Source of the DNA: Noviherbaspirillum aridicola
GTDB lineage: Bacteria > Pseudomonadota > Gammaproteobacteria > Burkholderiales > Burkholderiaceae_D
Direction of reading: 5' to 3'
DNA length: 64,000 nucleotides
Assembly: GCF_019656455.1 (NCBI RefSeq)
Contig: NZ_BPMK01000011.1
Location: 62,001-126,000, forward strand
Shown here: piece by piece, positions 9,556-22,035 of the stretch
How the letters are laid out: the number at the start of each line of letters is the position of its first letter
Position numbering within the stretch: position 1 is the stretch's first letter
Notes under the pieces: model-generated
What the model was told of the DNA's origin: nothing
The model's input: only the letters and a program-made list of their open reading frames with translations
Databases searched by the model: none
Position numbers and translations under genes: made by a program

Positions 9556-10704
9556 ATGCGTCTGAAGGAAAAGCTCTGGTGTGTCGGGATGATTGCCGTT
9601 TTGGCAGGATGTTCCTCCCTCAATCCTTTTGCCAGCAAGGCGGCGCCCCGCAACCCGCCTGCGCCGCTGCAGGAAATCAAGCCCGCGCTCGGCGTGCGCA
9701 CGGTATGGTCTGCGACGGTCGGCAACAGCGGCAACTACCAGTTCGCGCCCGCGCTTGCCGGCGACAGCGTCTACGCGGCGGCGGCGGACGGCACTCTGAC
9801 CCGCATCGACGCCGCCAGCGGACGCAGCATCTGGCGGATCAGCGCAGGCGCGCCGCTGACGGCCGGCGTCGGCAGCGACGGCACCACCGTCGCGGTCGTG
9901 GCGGACAAGGGCGTGCTGATGGCGTTTGACGCCGACGGCAAGTTGCGCTGGAAGGTACAGGCATCGAGCGAGGTGCTTTCCGCACCGGCGGTCGGCCAGG
10001 GGCTGGTCATCGTGCGCAGCGCCGACAATCGCGTTTCCGCCTATGACGTCAGCTCGGGCACCCGGCGCTGGGTCGCGCAGCGGCCGACACCGCCGCTGAC
10101 GCTGCGCAGCGCTCCCGGCCTCGTCATTTCAGGCAATAACGTCTATGTCGGCCTGCCCGGCGGCCGCCTGCTCGCATTGGCCCTGACCAATGGCGGCGCG
10201 CGCTGGGAAGTGGCGGTCGGCGACCCGCGCGGCACGACTGAACTGGAACGTATAGCCGACATGTCCGGCACGCCGGTGGTGCAGGGTGGCGAGGTCTGCG
10301 CGGTCGCCTATCAGGGACGGCTTGCCTGTTTCGATGCCGCTTCCGGCGCCGCCCGCTGGGGCAAGGAACTGTCGAGCGAAGTCGGCGTCGGTGTCGATGA
10401 ACGGCATGTGTATGCCGCCGACGCCGCCGGCAATGTCACCGCTTTTGTCCGGGGCACGGGCAGCGGCGCGTGGCGCAACAACAAGCTCTCATACCGTCGT
10501 CTGTCGGCGCCGGTGCCCGTCGGCAAGGCAGTGGCGGTAGGAGATTTCGAGGGACACGTTCATTTTCTGTCGCGTGAAGACGGCGCCTTGCTCGCCCGCG
10601 TCCCGACCGACGGCAGCCAGATCAACGCCGGACTCGCCGCCGGCAACGGCGTGATGATTGTCCAGACCCGGGCGGGTACTGTCACGGCCCTGAAAGCAGA
10701 ATAA
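9556..10704 (+). CDS. bamB: Outer membrane assembly lipoprotein BamB
   Basis: A 382-residue lipoprotein of the BAM complex that folds and inserts outer membrane beta-barrels. The signal peptide ends in the lipobox V-L-A-G-C with C19 lipidated. The remainder is an eight-bladed beta-propeller with repeated PQQ-type blades, seen as recurring A-x-D-x-x-x-G and W-x-x patterns (for example G-R-S-I-W-R-I and G-K-L-R-W-K-V). Length matches E. coli BamB (392). The gene has a ribosome-binding site GGGAGG about 10 nt before the ATG and sits 7 bp before der. Confidence 0.94.
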   Translation: MRLKEKLWCVGMIAVLAGCSSLNPFASKAAPRNPPAPLQEIKPALGVRTVWSATVGNSGNYQFAPALAGDSVYAAAADGTLTRIDAASGRSIWRISAGAPLTAGVGSDGTTVAVVADKGVLMAFDADGKLRWKVQASSEVLSAPAVGQGLVIVRSADNRVSAYDVSSGTRRWVAQRPTPPLTLRSAPGLVISGNNVYVGLPGGRLLALALTNGGARWEVAVGDPRGTTELERIADMSGTPVVQGGEVCAVAYQGRLACFDAASGAARWGKELSSEVGVGVDERHVYAADAAGNVTAFVRGTGSGAWRNNKLSYRRLSAPVPVGKAVAVGDFEGHVHFLSREDGALLARVPTDGSQINAGLAAGNGVMIVQTRAGTVTALKAE

Positions 10705-10711
10705 GGAATTA

Positions 10712-12055
10712 ATGAAGCCGGTTATTGCATTAGTAGGCCGACCGAACGTCGGCAAATCCACGTTGTTCAACCGGCTCACCCGGTCGCGCGACGCGCTCGT
10801 TGCCGACCTTCCCGGATTGACCCGCGATCGCCACTACGGTGAAGGCCGGATAGGCGAGCGCCCGTTTCTTGTCATCGACACCGGCGGTTTCGAGCCGGTG
10901 GCCAAGGACGGGATCATGCACGAGATGGCCAAGCAGACCAAGCAGGCTGTCGCGGAGGCCGACGTCGTCGTCTTCATCGTCGACGGCCGTCAGGGGCTCA
11001 CGCCCCACGACAAGACCATCACCGATTTCCTGCGCAAGTCTGGACGACCGGTGATGCTCGTGGTGAACAAGGCCGAGGGCATGAAGTACACCACGGTCAC
11101 CGCCGACTTCTACGAGCTCGGTCTCGGCGACCCGTACGTGATCTCGGCGGCGCATGGCGATGGCGTGATGGATCTGGTCAACGAGGCACTCGATGCCGCG
11201 TTCGCCCAGCGTCCCGCCGAAGAGGCCGCGCCGGACCCGGCAACCAGGGGAATCAAGCTGGCGATCGTGGGCCGGCCGAATGTCGGCAAGTCCACGCTCG
11301 TCAATACGCTGCTCGGGGAAGAGCGGGTGATCGCCTTCGACATGCCGGGCACGACCCGGGACTCGATCGAAATTCCTTTCGAGCGCGACGGCAAGCACTA
11401 CACCCTCGTCGACACCGCCGGCATCCGCCGCCGCGGCAAGGTCTTCGAAGCGATCGAGAAGTTTTCGGTGGTCAAGACCCTGCAGTCCATTTCGGAAGCC
11501 AATGTCGTTCTGCTGCTGCTCGACGCGCAACAGGACATTTCCGAACAGGACGCGCACATCGCAGGCTTCATCCTCGAGTCCGGGCGCGCGCTCGTCGTCG
11601 GGGTCAACAAGTGGGACGGCCTGGACAACGACCGGCGCAACCAGATCAAGATGGACATGGAGCGCAAGCTGAACTTCCTGTTCTTTGCCAAGTTCCATTT
11701 CATCTCCGCCCTCAACAATAGCGGCATCGGGCCGCTGATGAAGTCGGTGGACGCCGCCTATGCCGCCGCCATGGCCAAGCTGTCCACGCCGCGACTGACC
11801 CGTGCCCTGATCGAGGCGGTCGAGCACCAGCAGCCGAGGCGCAAGGGATCGATCCGGCCGAAACTGCGCTATGCTCACCAGGGCGGCCAGAACCCGCCGG
11901 TCGTGGTCATCCACGGTAACGCCCTGGAAGCGATCGACGATAACTACAAGCGCTACCTGGAAAAGCACTTCCGCGAAACTTTTTCGTTAGTAGGCACTCC
12001 ATTACGTATCGAACTGCGTTCCGGAAAGAACCCCTTTGTCAGGGAAGAAAGGTAG
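10712..12055 (+). CDS. der: Ribosome biogenesis GTPase Der (EngA)
   Basis: A 447-residue essential GTPase with two consecutive G domains, needed for maturation of the 50S subunit. The first P-loop G-R-P-N-V-G-K-S-T lies at about 9-17 and the second identical one near residue 187. Each is followed by its own switch (D-T-G-G-F and D-T-A-G-I) and guanine-specificity motif (N-K-A-E and N-K-W-D). The C-terminal KH-like domain (about 360-447) includes N-P-P-V-V-V-I-H-G. The domain order and length are standard. It is the last gene of the long pilF-to-der chain before the hfq promoter region. Confidence 0.97.
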   Translation: MKPVIALVGRPNVGKSTLFNRLTRSRDALVADLPGLTRDRHYGEGRIGERPFLVIDTGGFEPVAKDGIMHEMAKQTKQAVAEADVVVFIVDGRQGLTPHDKTITDFLRKSGRPVMLVVNKAEGMKYTTVTADFYELGLGDPYVISAAHGDGVMDLVNEALDAAFAQRPAEEAAPDPATRGIKLAIVGRPNVGKSTLVNTLLGEERVIAFDMPGTTRDSIEIPFERDGKHYTLVDTAGIRRRGKVFEAIEKFSVVKTLQSISEANVVLLLLDAQQDISEQDAHIAGFILESGRALVVGVNKWDGLDNDRRNQIKMDMERKLNFLFFAKFHFISALNNSGIGPLMKSVDAAYAAAMAKLSTPRLTRALIEAVEHQQPRRKGSIRPKLRYAHQGGQNPPVVVIHGNALEAIDDNYKRYLEKHFRETFSLVGTPLRIELRSGKNPFVREER

Positions 12056-12065
12056 TTTGTACGGA

Positions 12066-12093
12066 TTGCCAGCCACCGACGAAATCGTATACA
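12066..12093 (+). promoter_or_regulatory. Sigma-70-type promoter for hfq
   Basis: TTGCCA (12066-12071) and TATACA (12088-12093) are separated by 16 bp. The leader to the hfq ATG at 12176 would be about 75 nt. It lies directly after the der stop, so hfq can be transcribed independently of the upstream genes. Confidence 0.6.
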
Positions 12094-12175
12094 TTCATTA
12101 TTAACAATATTTCGGGCGCTTGAAATTCCTTCGGGTCGCCTCCAACTCCTATCACAACAACACAACGGAGCCGCC

Positions 12176-12412
12176 ATGAGCAATAAAGGGCAACTTCTAC
12201 AAGACCCCTTCCTCAACGCCTTACGCAAAGAGCACGTCCCGGTTTCGATCTACCTCGTCAACGGAATCAAGCTGCAAGGCCACATCGAGTCCTTTGACCA
12301 GTATGTCGTTCTGCTGCGCAATACCGTCACGCAGATGGTCTACAAGCACGCCATTTCCACCGTCGTGCCGGCCCGCGCAGTCAATCTCAACCTCGAATCC
12401 GACGCGGAATAA
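12176..12412 (+). CDS. hfq: RNA-binding protein Hfq
   Basis: A 78-residue Sm-like protein that forms a hexameric ring and helps small RNAs pair with target mRNAs. It starts [14 protein letters not shown], the Sm1 and Sm2 strands are clear, and the Sm2 motif [10 protein letters not shown] is intact. The distal-face sequence K[12 protein letters not shown] is conserved. The C-terminal tail is very short compared with E. coli (102 residues), as usual for betaproteobacteria. A GGAG ribosome-binding site precedes the ATG. hflX follows 27 bp later, as in most proteobacteria. Confidence 0.98.
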   Translation: MSNKGQLLQDPFLNALRKEHVPVSIYLVNGIKLQGHIESFDQYVVLLRNTVTQMVYKHAISTVVPARAVNLNLESDAE

Positions 12413-12439
12413 CCTATCGTCACCTCGTCCCAACCTCAA

Positions 12440-13594
12440 ATGCGCGCAGCCCTGGTCGGTGTTGATTTCGGCAAGGGCGACTTTGCCGCGAGCCTCGAAG
12501 AGCTTTCCCTGTTATCCCGTTCGGCGGGTGCGGAGCCGGTCGTCACAATCACCGGCAAGCGCTCCAGCCCGGACGCGGCCCTGTTCGTCGGGTCGGGAAA
12601 GGCCGAAGAAATCGCCGGCGCGGTCGGCGATGAAAAACTCGACCTGGTCATCTTCAATCATGCGCTCTCGCCGGCGCAGCAGCGCAATCTCGAGCGTCAC
12701 CTGAAAACCCGGGTGATCGACCGCACCAGCCTGATTCTCGACATCTTTGCGCAACGCGCGCAAAGCCACGAGGGCAAGGTGCAGGTCGAACTCGCGCAGC
12801 TGCAGCATCTCGCCACCCGCCTGATCCGGGGCTGGACCCACCTTGAGCGTCAGAAGGGCGGTATCGGCTTGCGCGGTCCCGGTGAGACGCAGCTCGAAAC
12901 CGACCGCCGTCTGCTCGGCGACCGGGTAAAAGCCCTGCGCGCGAGACTCGACAAGCTGCACAAGCAGCGTGAGACCCAGCGACGCGCGCGCGGCCGCAAC
13001 AACACGTTCTCCGTCTCGCTGGTGGGCTATACCAACGCCGGCAAGTCGACCCTGTTCAATGCGCTGACGAAGGCTCAGGCCTACGCGGCCGACCAGCTGT
13101 TCGCCACGCTCGACACCACCTCCCGGCGCATTTACCTCCCTGAAGTCGGCAATATCGTCATTTCAGACACGGTCGGTTTCATTCGCGAGCTGCCGCACCA
13201 GCTGGTGGCTGCCTTTCGTGCCACGCTGGAAGAAACCATCCATGCGGACCTCCTGCTGCATGTCGTCGACGCCGCCAGTCCGGTGAGGATGGAGCAGATC
13301 GAGCAGGTCAACGATGTGCTGGCGGAGATTGGCGCGGATCACATTCCCCAGATTCTCGTCTGGAACAAGATCGACGCCGCCGGCATGGAACCAACGGTGG
13401 AACATGATGAATATGATAAAATCCGCCGGGTTTTCATCAGTGCCCGGACCGGCGCCGGCCTCGATCTCCTTCGGGACGCGATCGCCGAGTACGCGAAGGG
13501 GAGCGCGGAGGCGCATCTGGAGCATCTGAACGTGCCTGACGATATCGCGCGTGACAAGGGGCCGCTTCCTCTCAGGGGCCAGCCGGAACAATAA
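12440..13594 (+). CDS. hflX: Ribosome-splitting GTPase HflX
   Basis: A 384-residue GTPase that splits stalled 70S ribosomes after heat or other stress. The N-terminal HflX domain includes D-P-type nucleotide binding and the signature G-K-V-Q-V-E-L-A-Q-L. A coiled-coil and the motif G-G-I-G-L-R-G-P-G-E-T-Q-L-E-T-D-R-R follow. The G domain begins with P-loop G-Y-T-N-A-G-K-S-T near residue 198 and contains D-T-V-G-F-I-R and N-K-I-D. It lies between hfq and hflK, the classic hfq-hflXKC arrangement, and is slightly shorter than E. coli HflX (426). Confidence 0.95.
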   Translation: MRAALVGVDFGKGDFAASLEELSLLSRSAGAEPVVTITGKRSSPDAALFVGSGKAEEIAGAVGDEKLDLVIFNHALSPAQQRNLERHLKTRVIDRTSLILDIFAQRAQSHEGKVQVELAQLQHLATRLIRGWTHLERQKGGIGLRGPGETQLETDRRLLGDRVKALRARLDKLHKQRETQRRARGRNNTFSVSLVGYTNAGKSTLFNALTKAQAYAADQLFATLDTTSRRIYLPEVGNIVISDTVGFIRELPHQLVAAFRATLEETIHADLLLHVVDAASPVRMEQIEQVNDVLAEIGADHIPQILVWNKIDAAGMEPTVEHDEYDKIRRVFISARTGAGLDLLRDAIAEYAKGSAEAHLEHLNVPDDIARDKGPLPLRGQPEQ

Positions 13595-13630
13595 GCAGGA
13601 AGTCATCAACATAAGCCGGATAGCGAGAGA

Positions 13631-14926
13631 ATGCCTATTCCTCTAATCAAAAAAATCGGCCTCAAGTTTTCTTTGAATGATCCAAGGTGGGGGCGGGGCA
13701 ATCAGGATAACGACGGTCAGAACCAGGACGGCAAGCGGCCCAATGACGGGCCGCCCGATCTTGATCAGCTGTGGCGCGATTTCAATCAGCGCCTGAACCG
13801 CCTTTTCGGAGGCAAAGGGGGCGGTCGTGGCGATAATGGCGGGTTTGGACCCGACATGAAAGGCGCGGGAATCGGCGTCGGCCTGATTGCCGCCATCATT
13901 GCCTTCCTCTGGCTCGTCAGCGGCTTCTTCATCGTCCAGGAAGGCCAGACCGCAGTCGTCATGACCTTCGGTAAGTACGACGCGCCGGCCCGTCCGGCGG
14001 GTTTCAACTGGCGCTGGCCCTATCCGATACAAAGCCACGAAATCGTGAACGTGTCGCAGGTGCGCACGGTCGAGGTCGGCTATCGCGCCAACATCAAGAA
14101 CAAGCAGCCCCGCGAGTCCCTGATGCTGACCGACGATGAGAACATCATCGATATCCAGTTCGCCGTCCAGTACCGCCTGAAGGATGCCGCCGAGTGGGTC
14201 TTCAACAACCGCGATCAGGAAGAAACCGTGCGCCAGGTGGCAGAGACCGCCATCCGTGAGGTTGTCGGCCGCAGCAAGATGGATTTCGTGCTGTACGAAG
14301 GCCGGGAGAAGGTCGCCTTCGACGCGGGCCAGTTGATGCAGCAGATCGTCGACCGCTACAACGCCGGCGTGCAGATCGCCAACGTGACCATGCAGACCGT
14401 GCAGCCGCCCGAGCAGGTCCAGACCGCTTTCGACGACGCGGTCAAGGCCGGCCAGGACCGCGAGCGCCAGAAGAACGAGGGCCAGGCCTACGCGAACGAC
14501 GTGATTCCGCGTGCCCGCGGCGCGGCATCGCGCCTGCTGCAGGAGGCAGAAGCCTACCGCTCGCGTGTCGTCGCGAATGCCGAGGGTGATGCCTCCCGCT
14601 TCCGCCAGGTGCTGGTCGAATACCAGAAGGCGCCTGCCGTCACCCGCGACCGCATGTACCTGGAAACCATGCAGCAGATTTTCACCAATACCGCGAAGAT
14701 CATGGTCGACAGCCGCAGCGGCAGCAACCTGCTGTATCTGCCGCTGGACAAGCTGATCTCGCAGACGGCGAGCGAGGCCAACCCGGCTCGCAACGGCGCA
14801 GCGTCCGGGCAGCAGCCTGCCGCCCAGCCGAGCGCCGACGCCCTGCAGCAGAATATGGAAACGCAACGACAGAGGGATTCCCGCACGCGCGACAGCCGGG
14901 ATGCCCGTGACAGGGAGACGCGCTGA
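13631..14926 (+). CDS. hflK: FtsH protease modulator HflK
   Basis: A 431-residue SPFH/band-7 membrane protein. The N-terminal 75 residues are Gly/Asp/Asn-rich and predicted cytoplasmic. One transmembrane helix follows (about 80-103), then the SPFH domain exposed to the periplasm and a long charged helical region, and a low-complexity Arg/Asp/Gln tail. With HflC it forms a large cage around the FtsH protease and limits its access to membrane substrates. The stop TGA shares one base with the hflC ATG, so the two are coupled. Confidence 0.95.
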   Translation: MPIPLIKKIGLKFSLNDPRWGRGNQDNDGQNQDGKRPNDGPPDLDQLWRDFNQRLNRLFGGKGGGRGDNGGFGPDMKGAGIGVGLIAAIIAFLWLVSGFFIVQEGQTAVVMTFGKYDAPARPAGFNWRWPYPIQSHEIVNVSQVRTVEVGYRANIKNKQPRESLMLTDDENIIDIQFAVQYRLKDAAEWVFNNRDQEETVRQVAETAIREVVGRSKMDFVLYEGREKVAFDAGQLMQQIVDRYNAGVQIANVTMQTVQPPEQVQTAFDDAVKAGQDRERQKNEGQAYANDVIPRARGAASRLLQEAEAYRSRVVANAEGDASRFRQVLVEYQKAPAVTRDRMYLETMQQIFTNTAKIMVDSRSGSNLLYLPLDKLISQTASEANPARNGAASGQQPAAQPSADALQQNMETQRQRDSRTRDSRDARDRETR

Positions 14927-15816
14927 TGAACCGTCTGGTGTCTTATTCGATCGCAGCGCTGATCGTCCTGTCGGTGCTGATGTCCACGCTGTTCGTGGTC
15001 GACCAGCGCAAGTTCGCCATCGTGTTCGCGCTTGGCGAAGTCAAGAAGGTGATCAGCGAACCCGGCCTGCACTTCAAGCTGCCGCCGCCTTTTCAGAATG
15101 TGATCTTCCTCGACAAGCGCATCCTGACGCTGGATACGCCCGAAGCCGACCGCTTCATCACGGCCGAGAAGAAGAACATCCTCGTGGATGCCTACGTGAA
15201 GTGGCGCATCGCCGACCCGCGCCTGTATTTCGTCAGCTTCACCGGCGACGAGCGCCGCGCGCAGGACCGGATGTCGCAGATCATCAAGGCAGCGCTCAAC
15301 GAAGAGATCACCAAGCGCACGGTGCGCGAAGTGATCTCCGGCGAGCGCGGCAAGGTGATGAACGCGATTCACAAGAAAGTAACCGACGAGGCCAAGCAAA
15401 TCGGCGTCGATATCGTCGACGTGCGCCTCAAGCGCGTCGACTATGTCGAGCAGATCAACAACTCGGTGTACGACCGGATGCGCGCCGAACGGGTGCGTGT
15501 GGCCAACGAATTGCGCTCCACGGGTGCGGCCGAGTCGGAAAAGATCCGCGCAGACGCCGATCGTCAGCGGACCGTGATCCTGGCCGAGGCCTATCGTGAA
15601 GCCGAACAGATCCGCGGTGACGGCGACGCCAAGGCGACGCAGATCTACGGCCAGGCATTCGGCCAGAACCCCGAGTTCTTCAAGTTCTACCGCAGCCTGG
15701 AGGCCTATCGCGCGAGCTTCAAGGGCCGCAACGACATGCTCGTGGTCGACCCGAATTCCGAGTTCTTCCGGTATTTCAAGAATTCCTCCGCCGGCCCCGC
15801 CGCAAACGCGAAGTAA
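14926..15816 (+). CDS. hflC: FtsH protease modulator HflC
   Basis: A 296-residue partner of HflK. The N-terminal transmembrane helix (about residues 6-26) is followed by an SPFH domain with the family stretch R-K-F-A-I-V-F-A-L-G-E-V. The later helical region carries R-V-D-Y-V-E-Q-I-N-N-S-V-Y-D-R-M-R-A-E-R, characteristic of HflC. Length is close to E. coli HflC (334, which has an insert). It starts on the last base of the hflK stop. Confidence 0.95.
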   Translation: MNRLVSYSIAALIVLSVLMSTLFVVDQRKFAIVFALGEVKKVISEPGLHFKLPPPFQNVIFLDKRILTLDTPEADRFITAEKKNILVDAYVKWRIADPRLYFVSFTGDERRAQDRMSQIIKAALNEEITKRTVREVISGERGKVMNAIHKKVTDEAKQIGVDIVDVRLKRVDYVEQINNSVYDRMRAERVRVANELRSTGAAESEKIRADADRQRTVILAEAYREAEQIRGDGDAKATQIYGQAFGQNPEFFKFYRSLEAYRASFKGRNDMLVVDPNSEFFRYFKNSSAGPAANAK

Positions 15817-15828
15817 AGATGGCCGGTC

Positions 15829-16017
15829 GTGGAGAATCCGTGGTTAACCGCTCTTGGAATGATGTTCCTCCTCGAGGGCATCATTCCTTTCCTCTTTCCC
15901 GGGCGGTGGCGCGGCATCTTTGATCGCATCTGCCGCCTGAGGGACGGGCAGATCCGATTTCTCGGCCTGGGCGCCGTGGTGGTCGGCTTCGCTCTCCTGT
16001 GGCTGGCTCCTCTCTAA
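15829..16017 (+). CDS. DUF2065 family small membrane protein
   Basis: A 62-residue protein with two hydrophobic segments (about 5-22 and 42-60) separated by a basic loop with R-x-R-D-G-Q-I-R-F-L-G. It fits the DUF2065/YjeT family, commonly encoded between hflC and hisZ or purA. The frame opens right after the hflC stop and the only plausible start is the GTG at 15829. The nearby ATG at 15819 is in another frame. Function is unknown; its place next to hflKC suggests a link with inner-membrane protein quality control, which is inference only. Confidence 0.8.
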   Translation: MENPWLTALGMMFLLEGIIPFLFPGRWRGIFDRICRLRDGQIRFLGLGAVVVGFALLWLAPL

Positions 16018-16038
16018 TTCATTCAGCTTCTTCCCGCC

Positions 16039-18494
<2,456 letters not shown>

Positions 18495-18503
18495 CGCCGC
18501 AGG

Positions 18504-19064
18504 ATGCAAGAGATGACAGACAAAATGAACGACATGTCCAGCGACAAGGACCTGTGGGTATCCTGGGACGACTACAACCGGGCCGTGGTCGGACTGGCGC
18601 GAATGATTCACGAGTCGGGCTGGAAGTTCGACCAGGTGCTGTGCCTCGCGCGCGGCGGCCTGCGCCCGGGCGACATTTTTTCGCGGATATTCGATGTGCC
18701 GCTGGCGATACTCTCGACCAGTTCATACCGGGAAGATGCCGGCACCGTGCGCGGTTCGCTCGACATCGCCAAGCACATCACGATCACCAAGGGCGCGCTC
18801 GCCGGCAGGATTCTCCTGATCGACGACCTCGTCGACTCGGGGGTGACGCTGGAGAAGGTTCAGGCCCACCTGAAGGAAAACTTCCCCTCGGTGACCGAAG
18901 TCCGCACCGCGGTGATCTGGTGCAAGGCCTGCTCTTCGGTGCGGCCGGATTACTATCTGCACTATCTGCCGACCAATCCCTGGATCCATCAGCCGTTCGA
19001 GGAGTATGACAGCCTGCGCCCGCACCAGCTGTCGGCATGGCTGAAGAAGGGCGAACCCGGTTGA
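18504..19064 (+). CDS. Phosphoribosyltransferase (purine-salvage type)
   Basis: A 186-residue type I PRTase. The PRPP-binding loop R-I-L-L-I-D-D-L-V-D-S-G-V-T-L is at about 102-116, and an N-terminal C-L-A-R-G-G-L segment provides the other PRPP contact. The C-terminal part has the hood-like W-C-K-A-C-S-S-V-R-P-D-Y and W-I-H-Q-P-F-E. These features fit the xanthine/guanine-type (Gpt-like) or hypoxanthine-type enzymes that return free bases to nucleotides. The place directly after purA supports a purine role. The exact base preference cannot be decided from sequence. The ATG at 18504 is used; later in-frame ATGs at 18516, 18525 and 18534 are possible. Confidence 0.8.
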   Translation: MQEMTDKMNDMSSDKDLWVSWDDYNRAVVGLARMIHESGWKFDQVLCLARGGLRPGDIFSRIFDVPLAILSTSSYREDAGTVRGSLDIAKHITITKGALAGRILLIDDLVDSGVTLEKVQAHLKENFPSVTEVRTAVIWCKACSSVRPDYYLHYLPTNPWIHQPFEEYDSLRPHQLSAWLKKGEPG

Positions 19065-19200
19065 GGCGTCCGAGCGGCGGCGCGGCCGGTTCGTGCCGCA
19101 CCGTTCAAACGTGTGCCGGGGCAGAACTTGCCCCTCGATTCAGACTCAAATTTGCCGGTCGCAGAGATACGAGCGAAGGAGAGGGCGGTGCCATGAATGA

Positions 19201-19229
19201 AAAACCCGTTGCTCGCCAACGGGTTTTTT
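19201..19229 (+). terminator. Intrinsic terminator after the purA operon
   Basis: An 11-bp stem (AAAACCCGTTG at 19201-19211 with CAACGGGTTTT at 19217-19227) and a 5-nt loop end in a six-T run. It ends transcription from purA and the PRTase gene. Nothing else coding is seen in 19065-19357. Confidence 0.85.
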
Positions 19230-19324
19230 GTTTGGGCGGTGAACGGCGATCACGCGACGAGGTGGTTGCGCGATGTGGCAGGCAAGAGGAAGCGCGGGGT
19301 GGACGATTTCCGGGGCGGAAAAAG

Positions 19325-19353
19325 AAAAAGGTCCGCGATTGCGGACCTTTTTA
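19325..19353 (-). terminator. Terminator of tRNA-Leu
   Basis: A perfect stem AAAAGGTCCGC / GCGGACCTTTT with a GATT loop has A-runs on one side and T-runs on the other. It sits 5 bp beyond the 3' end of the minus-strand tRNA and can act in both directions. Confidence 0.85.
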
Positions 19354-19357
19354 AACC

Positions 19358-19444
19358 TGGTGCCCAGAAGAGGACTCGAACCTCCACAGTGTTGCCACCG
19401 CTAGGACCTGAACCTAGTGCGTCTACCAATTCCGCCATCTGGGC
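19358..19444 (-). tRNA. tRNA-Leu (anticodon CAG)
   Basis: The minus strand reads GCCCAGATGGCGGAATTGG at the 5' end, with the acceptor stem GCCCAGA pairing to TCTGGGC. The anticodon arm CTAGG-TTCAGGT-CCTAG gives anticodon CAG. A long type II variable arm and the T arm with GGTTCGAGTCC follow, and the gene ends in an encoded ACCA. The total of 87 nt fits a class II tRNA. Confidence 0.97.
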
Positions 19445-19458
19445 TGCGAAAGACAGGC

Positions 19459-19486
19459 ATTATATCGGAATTTCTGGTCATGTCAA
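19459..19486 (-). promoter_or_regulatory. Consensus sigma-70 promoter for tRNA-Leu
   Basis: On the minus strand a perfect TTGACA (19481-19486) and a perfect TATAAT (19459-19464) are separated by 16 bp. The transcript would start about 8 nt before the tRNA 5' end. It is the best promoter match in the window. Confidence 0.9.
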
Positions 19487-19597
19487 TTCGCGGGTGCAAT
19501 GCAGTGAATTCAGTGATGAGGCGGGGGCATTAGGACAATGCAACAGTAGTCCGTTACACTAGCCCCTGAATGAATAACAATTTTAACGAAGCAGCTT

Positions 19598-22033
19598 TTG
19601 AGCCAATTTCAATACTCCATTCCCAGCCGTGAAGAAATCCTCGGCATCTTGCGAACCGTGGGCGCGCCGCATGACCTGCAGTCGCTCGCCGCCGCACTCG
19701 ATGTGAAGCCCGAGGAAATCGACGCACTCACCCGACGCCTCAATGCGATGGAACGTGACGGTCAGATCAAGCCGAACCGCAACGGCGAATACCAGCTTGC
19801 GCACCAGACCAATTTCCTCGAAGGGCGCGTCAGCGGCCATCGCGAGGGTTACGGATTTCTGATTCCCGACGACGGCGGCGACGACATCTTCCTCCCCGAG
19901 AAGGAAATGCAGAAGGTGCTGCACGGCGACCGGGTACAGGTACGCATCGTCGGCCTCGACCGCCGCGGCAGGCCGGAAGGCAGCATCGTCGAAGTGCTGG
20001 AACGGGCCAACACCCAGGTCATCGGCCGCCTGCTCAATGAAAACGGCGTGTGGCTGGTGGCGCCCGAGGACAAGCGCATCGGCCAGGATATTCTGCTCTC
20101 GGGATCGCCAGGCAAGGCCAAGACCGGCCAGGTCGTGACCGTCGAACTGATCGAGCAGCCCTCGCGCTACACCCAGCCGGTCGGCAAGATCGTCGAGGTG
20201 CTCGGCGACATCGACGACCCCGGCATGGAGATCGAGATCGCGGTACGCAAGTATGGCGTGCCGCACGAGTTTTCCGATGCCGCCCTCAAGCTCGCGGCCA
20301 AGCTGCCGCTGGAGGTGAGGGAAGCGGACCTGCAGGACCGGGTCGACCTGCGTGACGTGCCACTAGTGACGATCGACGGCGAAGACGCGCGCGACTTCGA
20401 CGATGCGGTGTACTGCGAACCGGTCAAGATCGGCCGCAGCAACGGCTTCCGCCTGATCGTGGCCATCGCGGACGTCAGCCATTACGTCAAGCCCAACGAT
20501 GCCCTGGACGAGGACGCGCTCGAGCGCAGCACCTCGGTGTATTTCCCGCGGCGGGTGATACCGATGCTGCCGGAAAAACTGTCCAACGGCCTGTGCTCGC
20601 TGAACCCCGCGGTGGACCGCCTGGTGCTGGTCTGCGACGCCGTCATCACCGGCAAGGGCGAGATCAAGGCATACCAGTTCTATCCGGCGGTGATCCATTC
20701 CGCGGCCCGCCTGACCTACACGGAAGTGGCGGCGATACTGGGCAACACCAAGGGACCGGAAGCCGCGAAGCGGCAGGCGCTGGTGCCGCATCTGCAGAAC
20801 CTCTACGGCGTCTTCCAGGCCCTGCTGCAAGCCAGGCAGGCGCGCGGCGCCATCGATTTCGAGACGACCGAGACCTATATCGTCTGCAATGCGGCGGGCA
20901 AGATCGAACAGATCCTGCCGCGTACGCGCAATGACGCCCACCGCCTGATCGAGGAGTGCATGCTCGCGGCCAACGTCTGCGCCGCCGACCTGCTCGCCCG
21001 TCACAAGCATCCGGGGGTGTACCGGGTACACGCCGGGCCGTCGAAAGAGAAGCTCAACCAGGTCCGCACCTTCCTCAAGCAGATGGGATTGCACCTGGGC
21101 GGGGGCGACACGCCGGTGGCCTCGGACTATGCCGAACTGATCCCGAAGATCAAGATGCGGCCGGACGCGGTGCTGCTGCAGACCATGCTGCTGCGCTCGA
21201 TGCAGCAGGCGGTCTACAGCCCGGACAATATCGGACACTTCGGCCTCGCCTACGAGGCCTATGCACACTTCACCAGTCCGATCCGGCGCTATCCCGACCT
21301 GCTGACCCACCGCGCGATCAAGGCCATCCTCCAGGGCAAGCGCTATGAGCCCAAGGGCATCGACCTGAGTCAGCTCAACACGCAGCTTTCGCCCGCCGCC
21401 CGCCGCATGGCCGCCGAGGACAAGGCAAGCGGCAAGAAAAAGAAGGAAGGCGACCTCGCGATCTGGGAAGCGCTCGGCATCCATTGCTCCGCCAATGAAA
21501 GACGGGCCGACGAAGCCTCGCGCGACGTCGAGGCATGGCTCAAGTGCTATTTCGTGCGCGACAAGCTCGGCGAGGAATTCACCGGCACGATTTCCGGCGT
21601 CGCGCCCTTCGGTATCTTCGTTCAGCTCGATGCGCTGTTCATCGAGGGCCTGGTGCATGTCACCGAGCTCGGTTCCGATTACTTCCAGTACGACGAAGTG
21701 CGGCATGAATTGCGCGGCGAGCGCACCGGCATCCGCTACCAGTTGACCGATCGCGTGACGGTGCAGGTGAGCAGGGTGGATCTGGACGCGCGCAAGATCG
21801 ATCTGCGCCTGGTCAACGAGCCCGATATCCGCACCGTGATCAAGAACGAGGCGCGCCGCGCCGATGCCGCCCAGTCGGCCGAGAAGAAGCCCAAGGCGAA
21901 GAAGGCGGCCAAGCCCGCGACCAGGACGGCGGGCGCCTCGGCGGGCGCGCGCAAGGGCGCGGCATCCAACAGCACCAACAGCAGCAAGAGCGCCAAGACG
22001 GCCCGCACCAGGAACGGCAAGAAGAAACGATAA
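19598..22033 (+). CDS. rnr: Ribonuclease R
   Basis: An 811-residue 3'-5' exoribonuclease able to degrade structured RNA. Order of domains: an N-terminal winged helix (about 1-70), cold-shock domains (about 75-240), the RNB catalytic domain with [14 protein letters not shown] (acidic metal ligands) at about 264-277, an S1 domain (about 655-735, with the [10 protein letters not shown] pattern), and a Lys/Ala-rich tail from about 765. The start is TTG at 19598: an in-frame TGA lies at 19571 and no ATG or GTG occurs between. A rare start with a weak ribosome-binding site may keep expression low. rlmB follows 2 bp later, the conserved rnr-rlmB pair. Confidence 0.95.
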   Translation: MSQFQYSIPSREEILGILRTVGAPHDLQSLAAALDVKPEEIDALTRRLNAMERDGQIKPNRNGEYQLAHQTNFLEGRVSGHREGYGFLIPDDGGDDIFLPEKEMQKVLHGDRVQVRIVGLDRRGRPEGSIVEVLERANTQVIGRLLNENGVWLVAPEDKRIGQDILLSGSPGKAKTGQVVTVELIEQPSRYTQPVGKIVEVLGDIDDPGMEIEIAVRKYGVPHEFSDAALKLAAKLPLEVREADLQDRVDLRDVPLVTIDGEDARDFDDAVYCEPVKIGRSNGFRLIVAIADVSHYVKPNDALDEDALERSTSVYFPRRVIPMLPEKLSNGLCSLNPAVDRLVLVCDAVITGKGEIKAYQFYPAVIHSAARLTYTEVAAILGNTKGPEAAKRQALVPHLQNLYGVFQALLQARQARGAIDFETTETYIVCNAAGKIEQILPRTRNDAHRLIEECMLAANVCAADLLARHKHPGVYRVHAGPSKEKLNQVRTFLKQMGLHLGGGDTPVASDYAELIPKIKMRPDAVLLQTMLLRSMQQAVYSPDNIGHFGLAYEAYAHFTSPIRRYPDLLTHRAIKAILQGKRYEPKGIDLSQLNTQLSPAARRMAAEDKASGKKKKEGDLAIWEALGIHCSANERRADEASRDVEAWLKCYFVRDKLGEEFTGTISGVAPFGIFVQLDALFIEGLVHVTELGSDYFQYDEVRHELRGERTGIRYQLTDRVTVQVSRVDLDARKIDLRLVNEPDIRTVIKNEARRADAAQSAEKKPKAKKAAKPATRTAGASAGARKGAASNSTNSSKSAKTARTRNGKKKR

Positions 22034-22035
22034 CA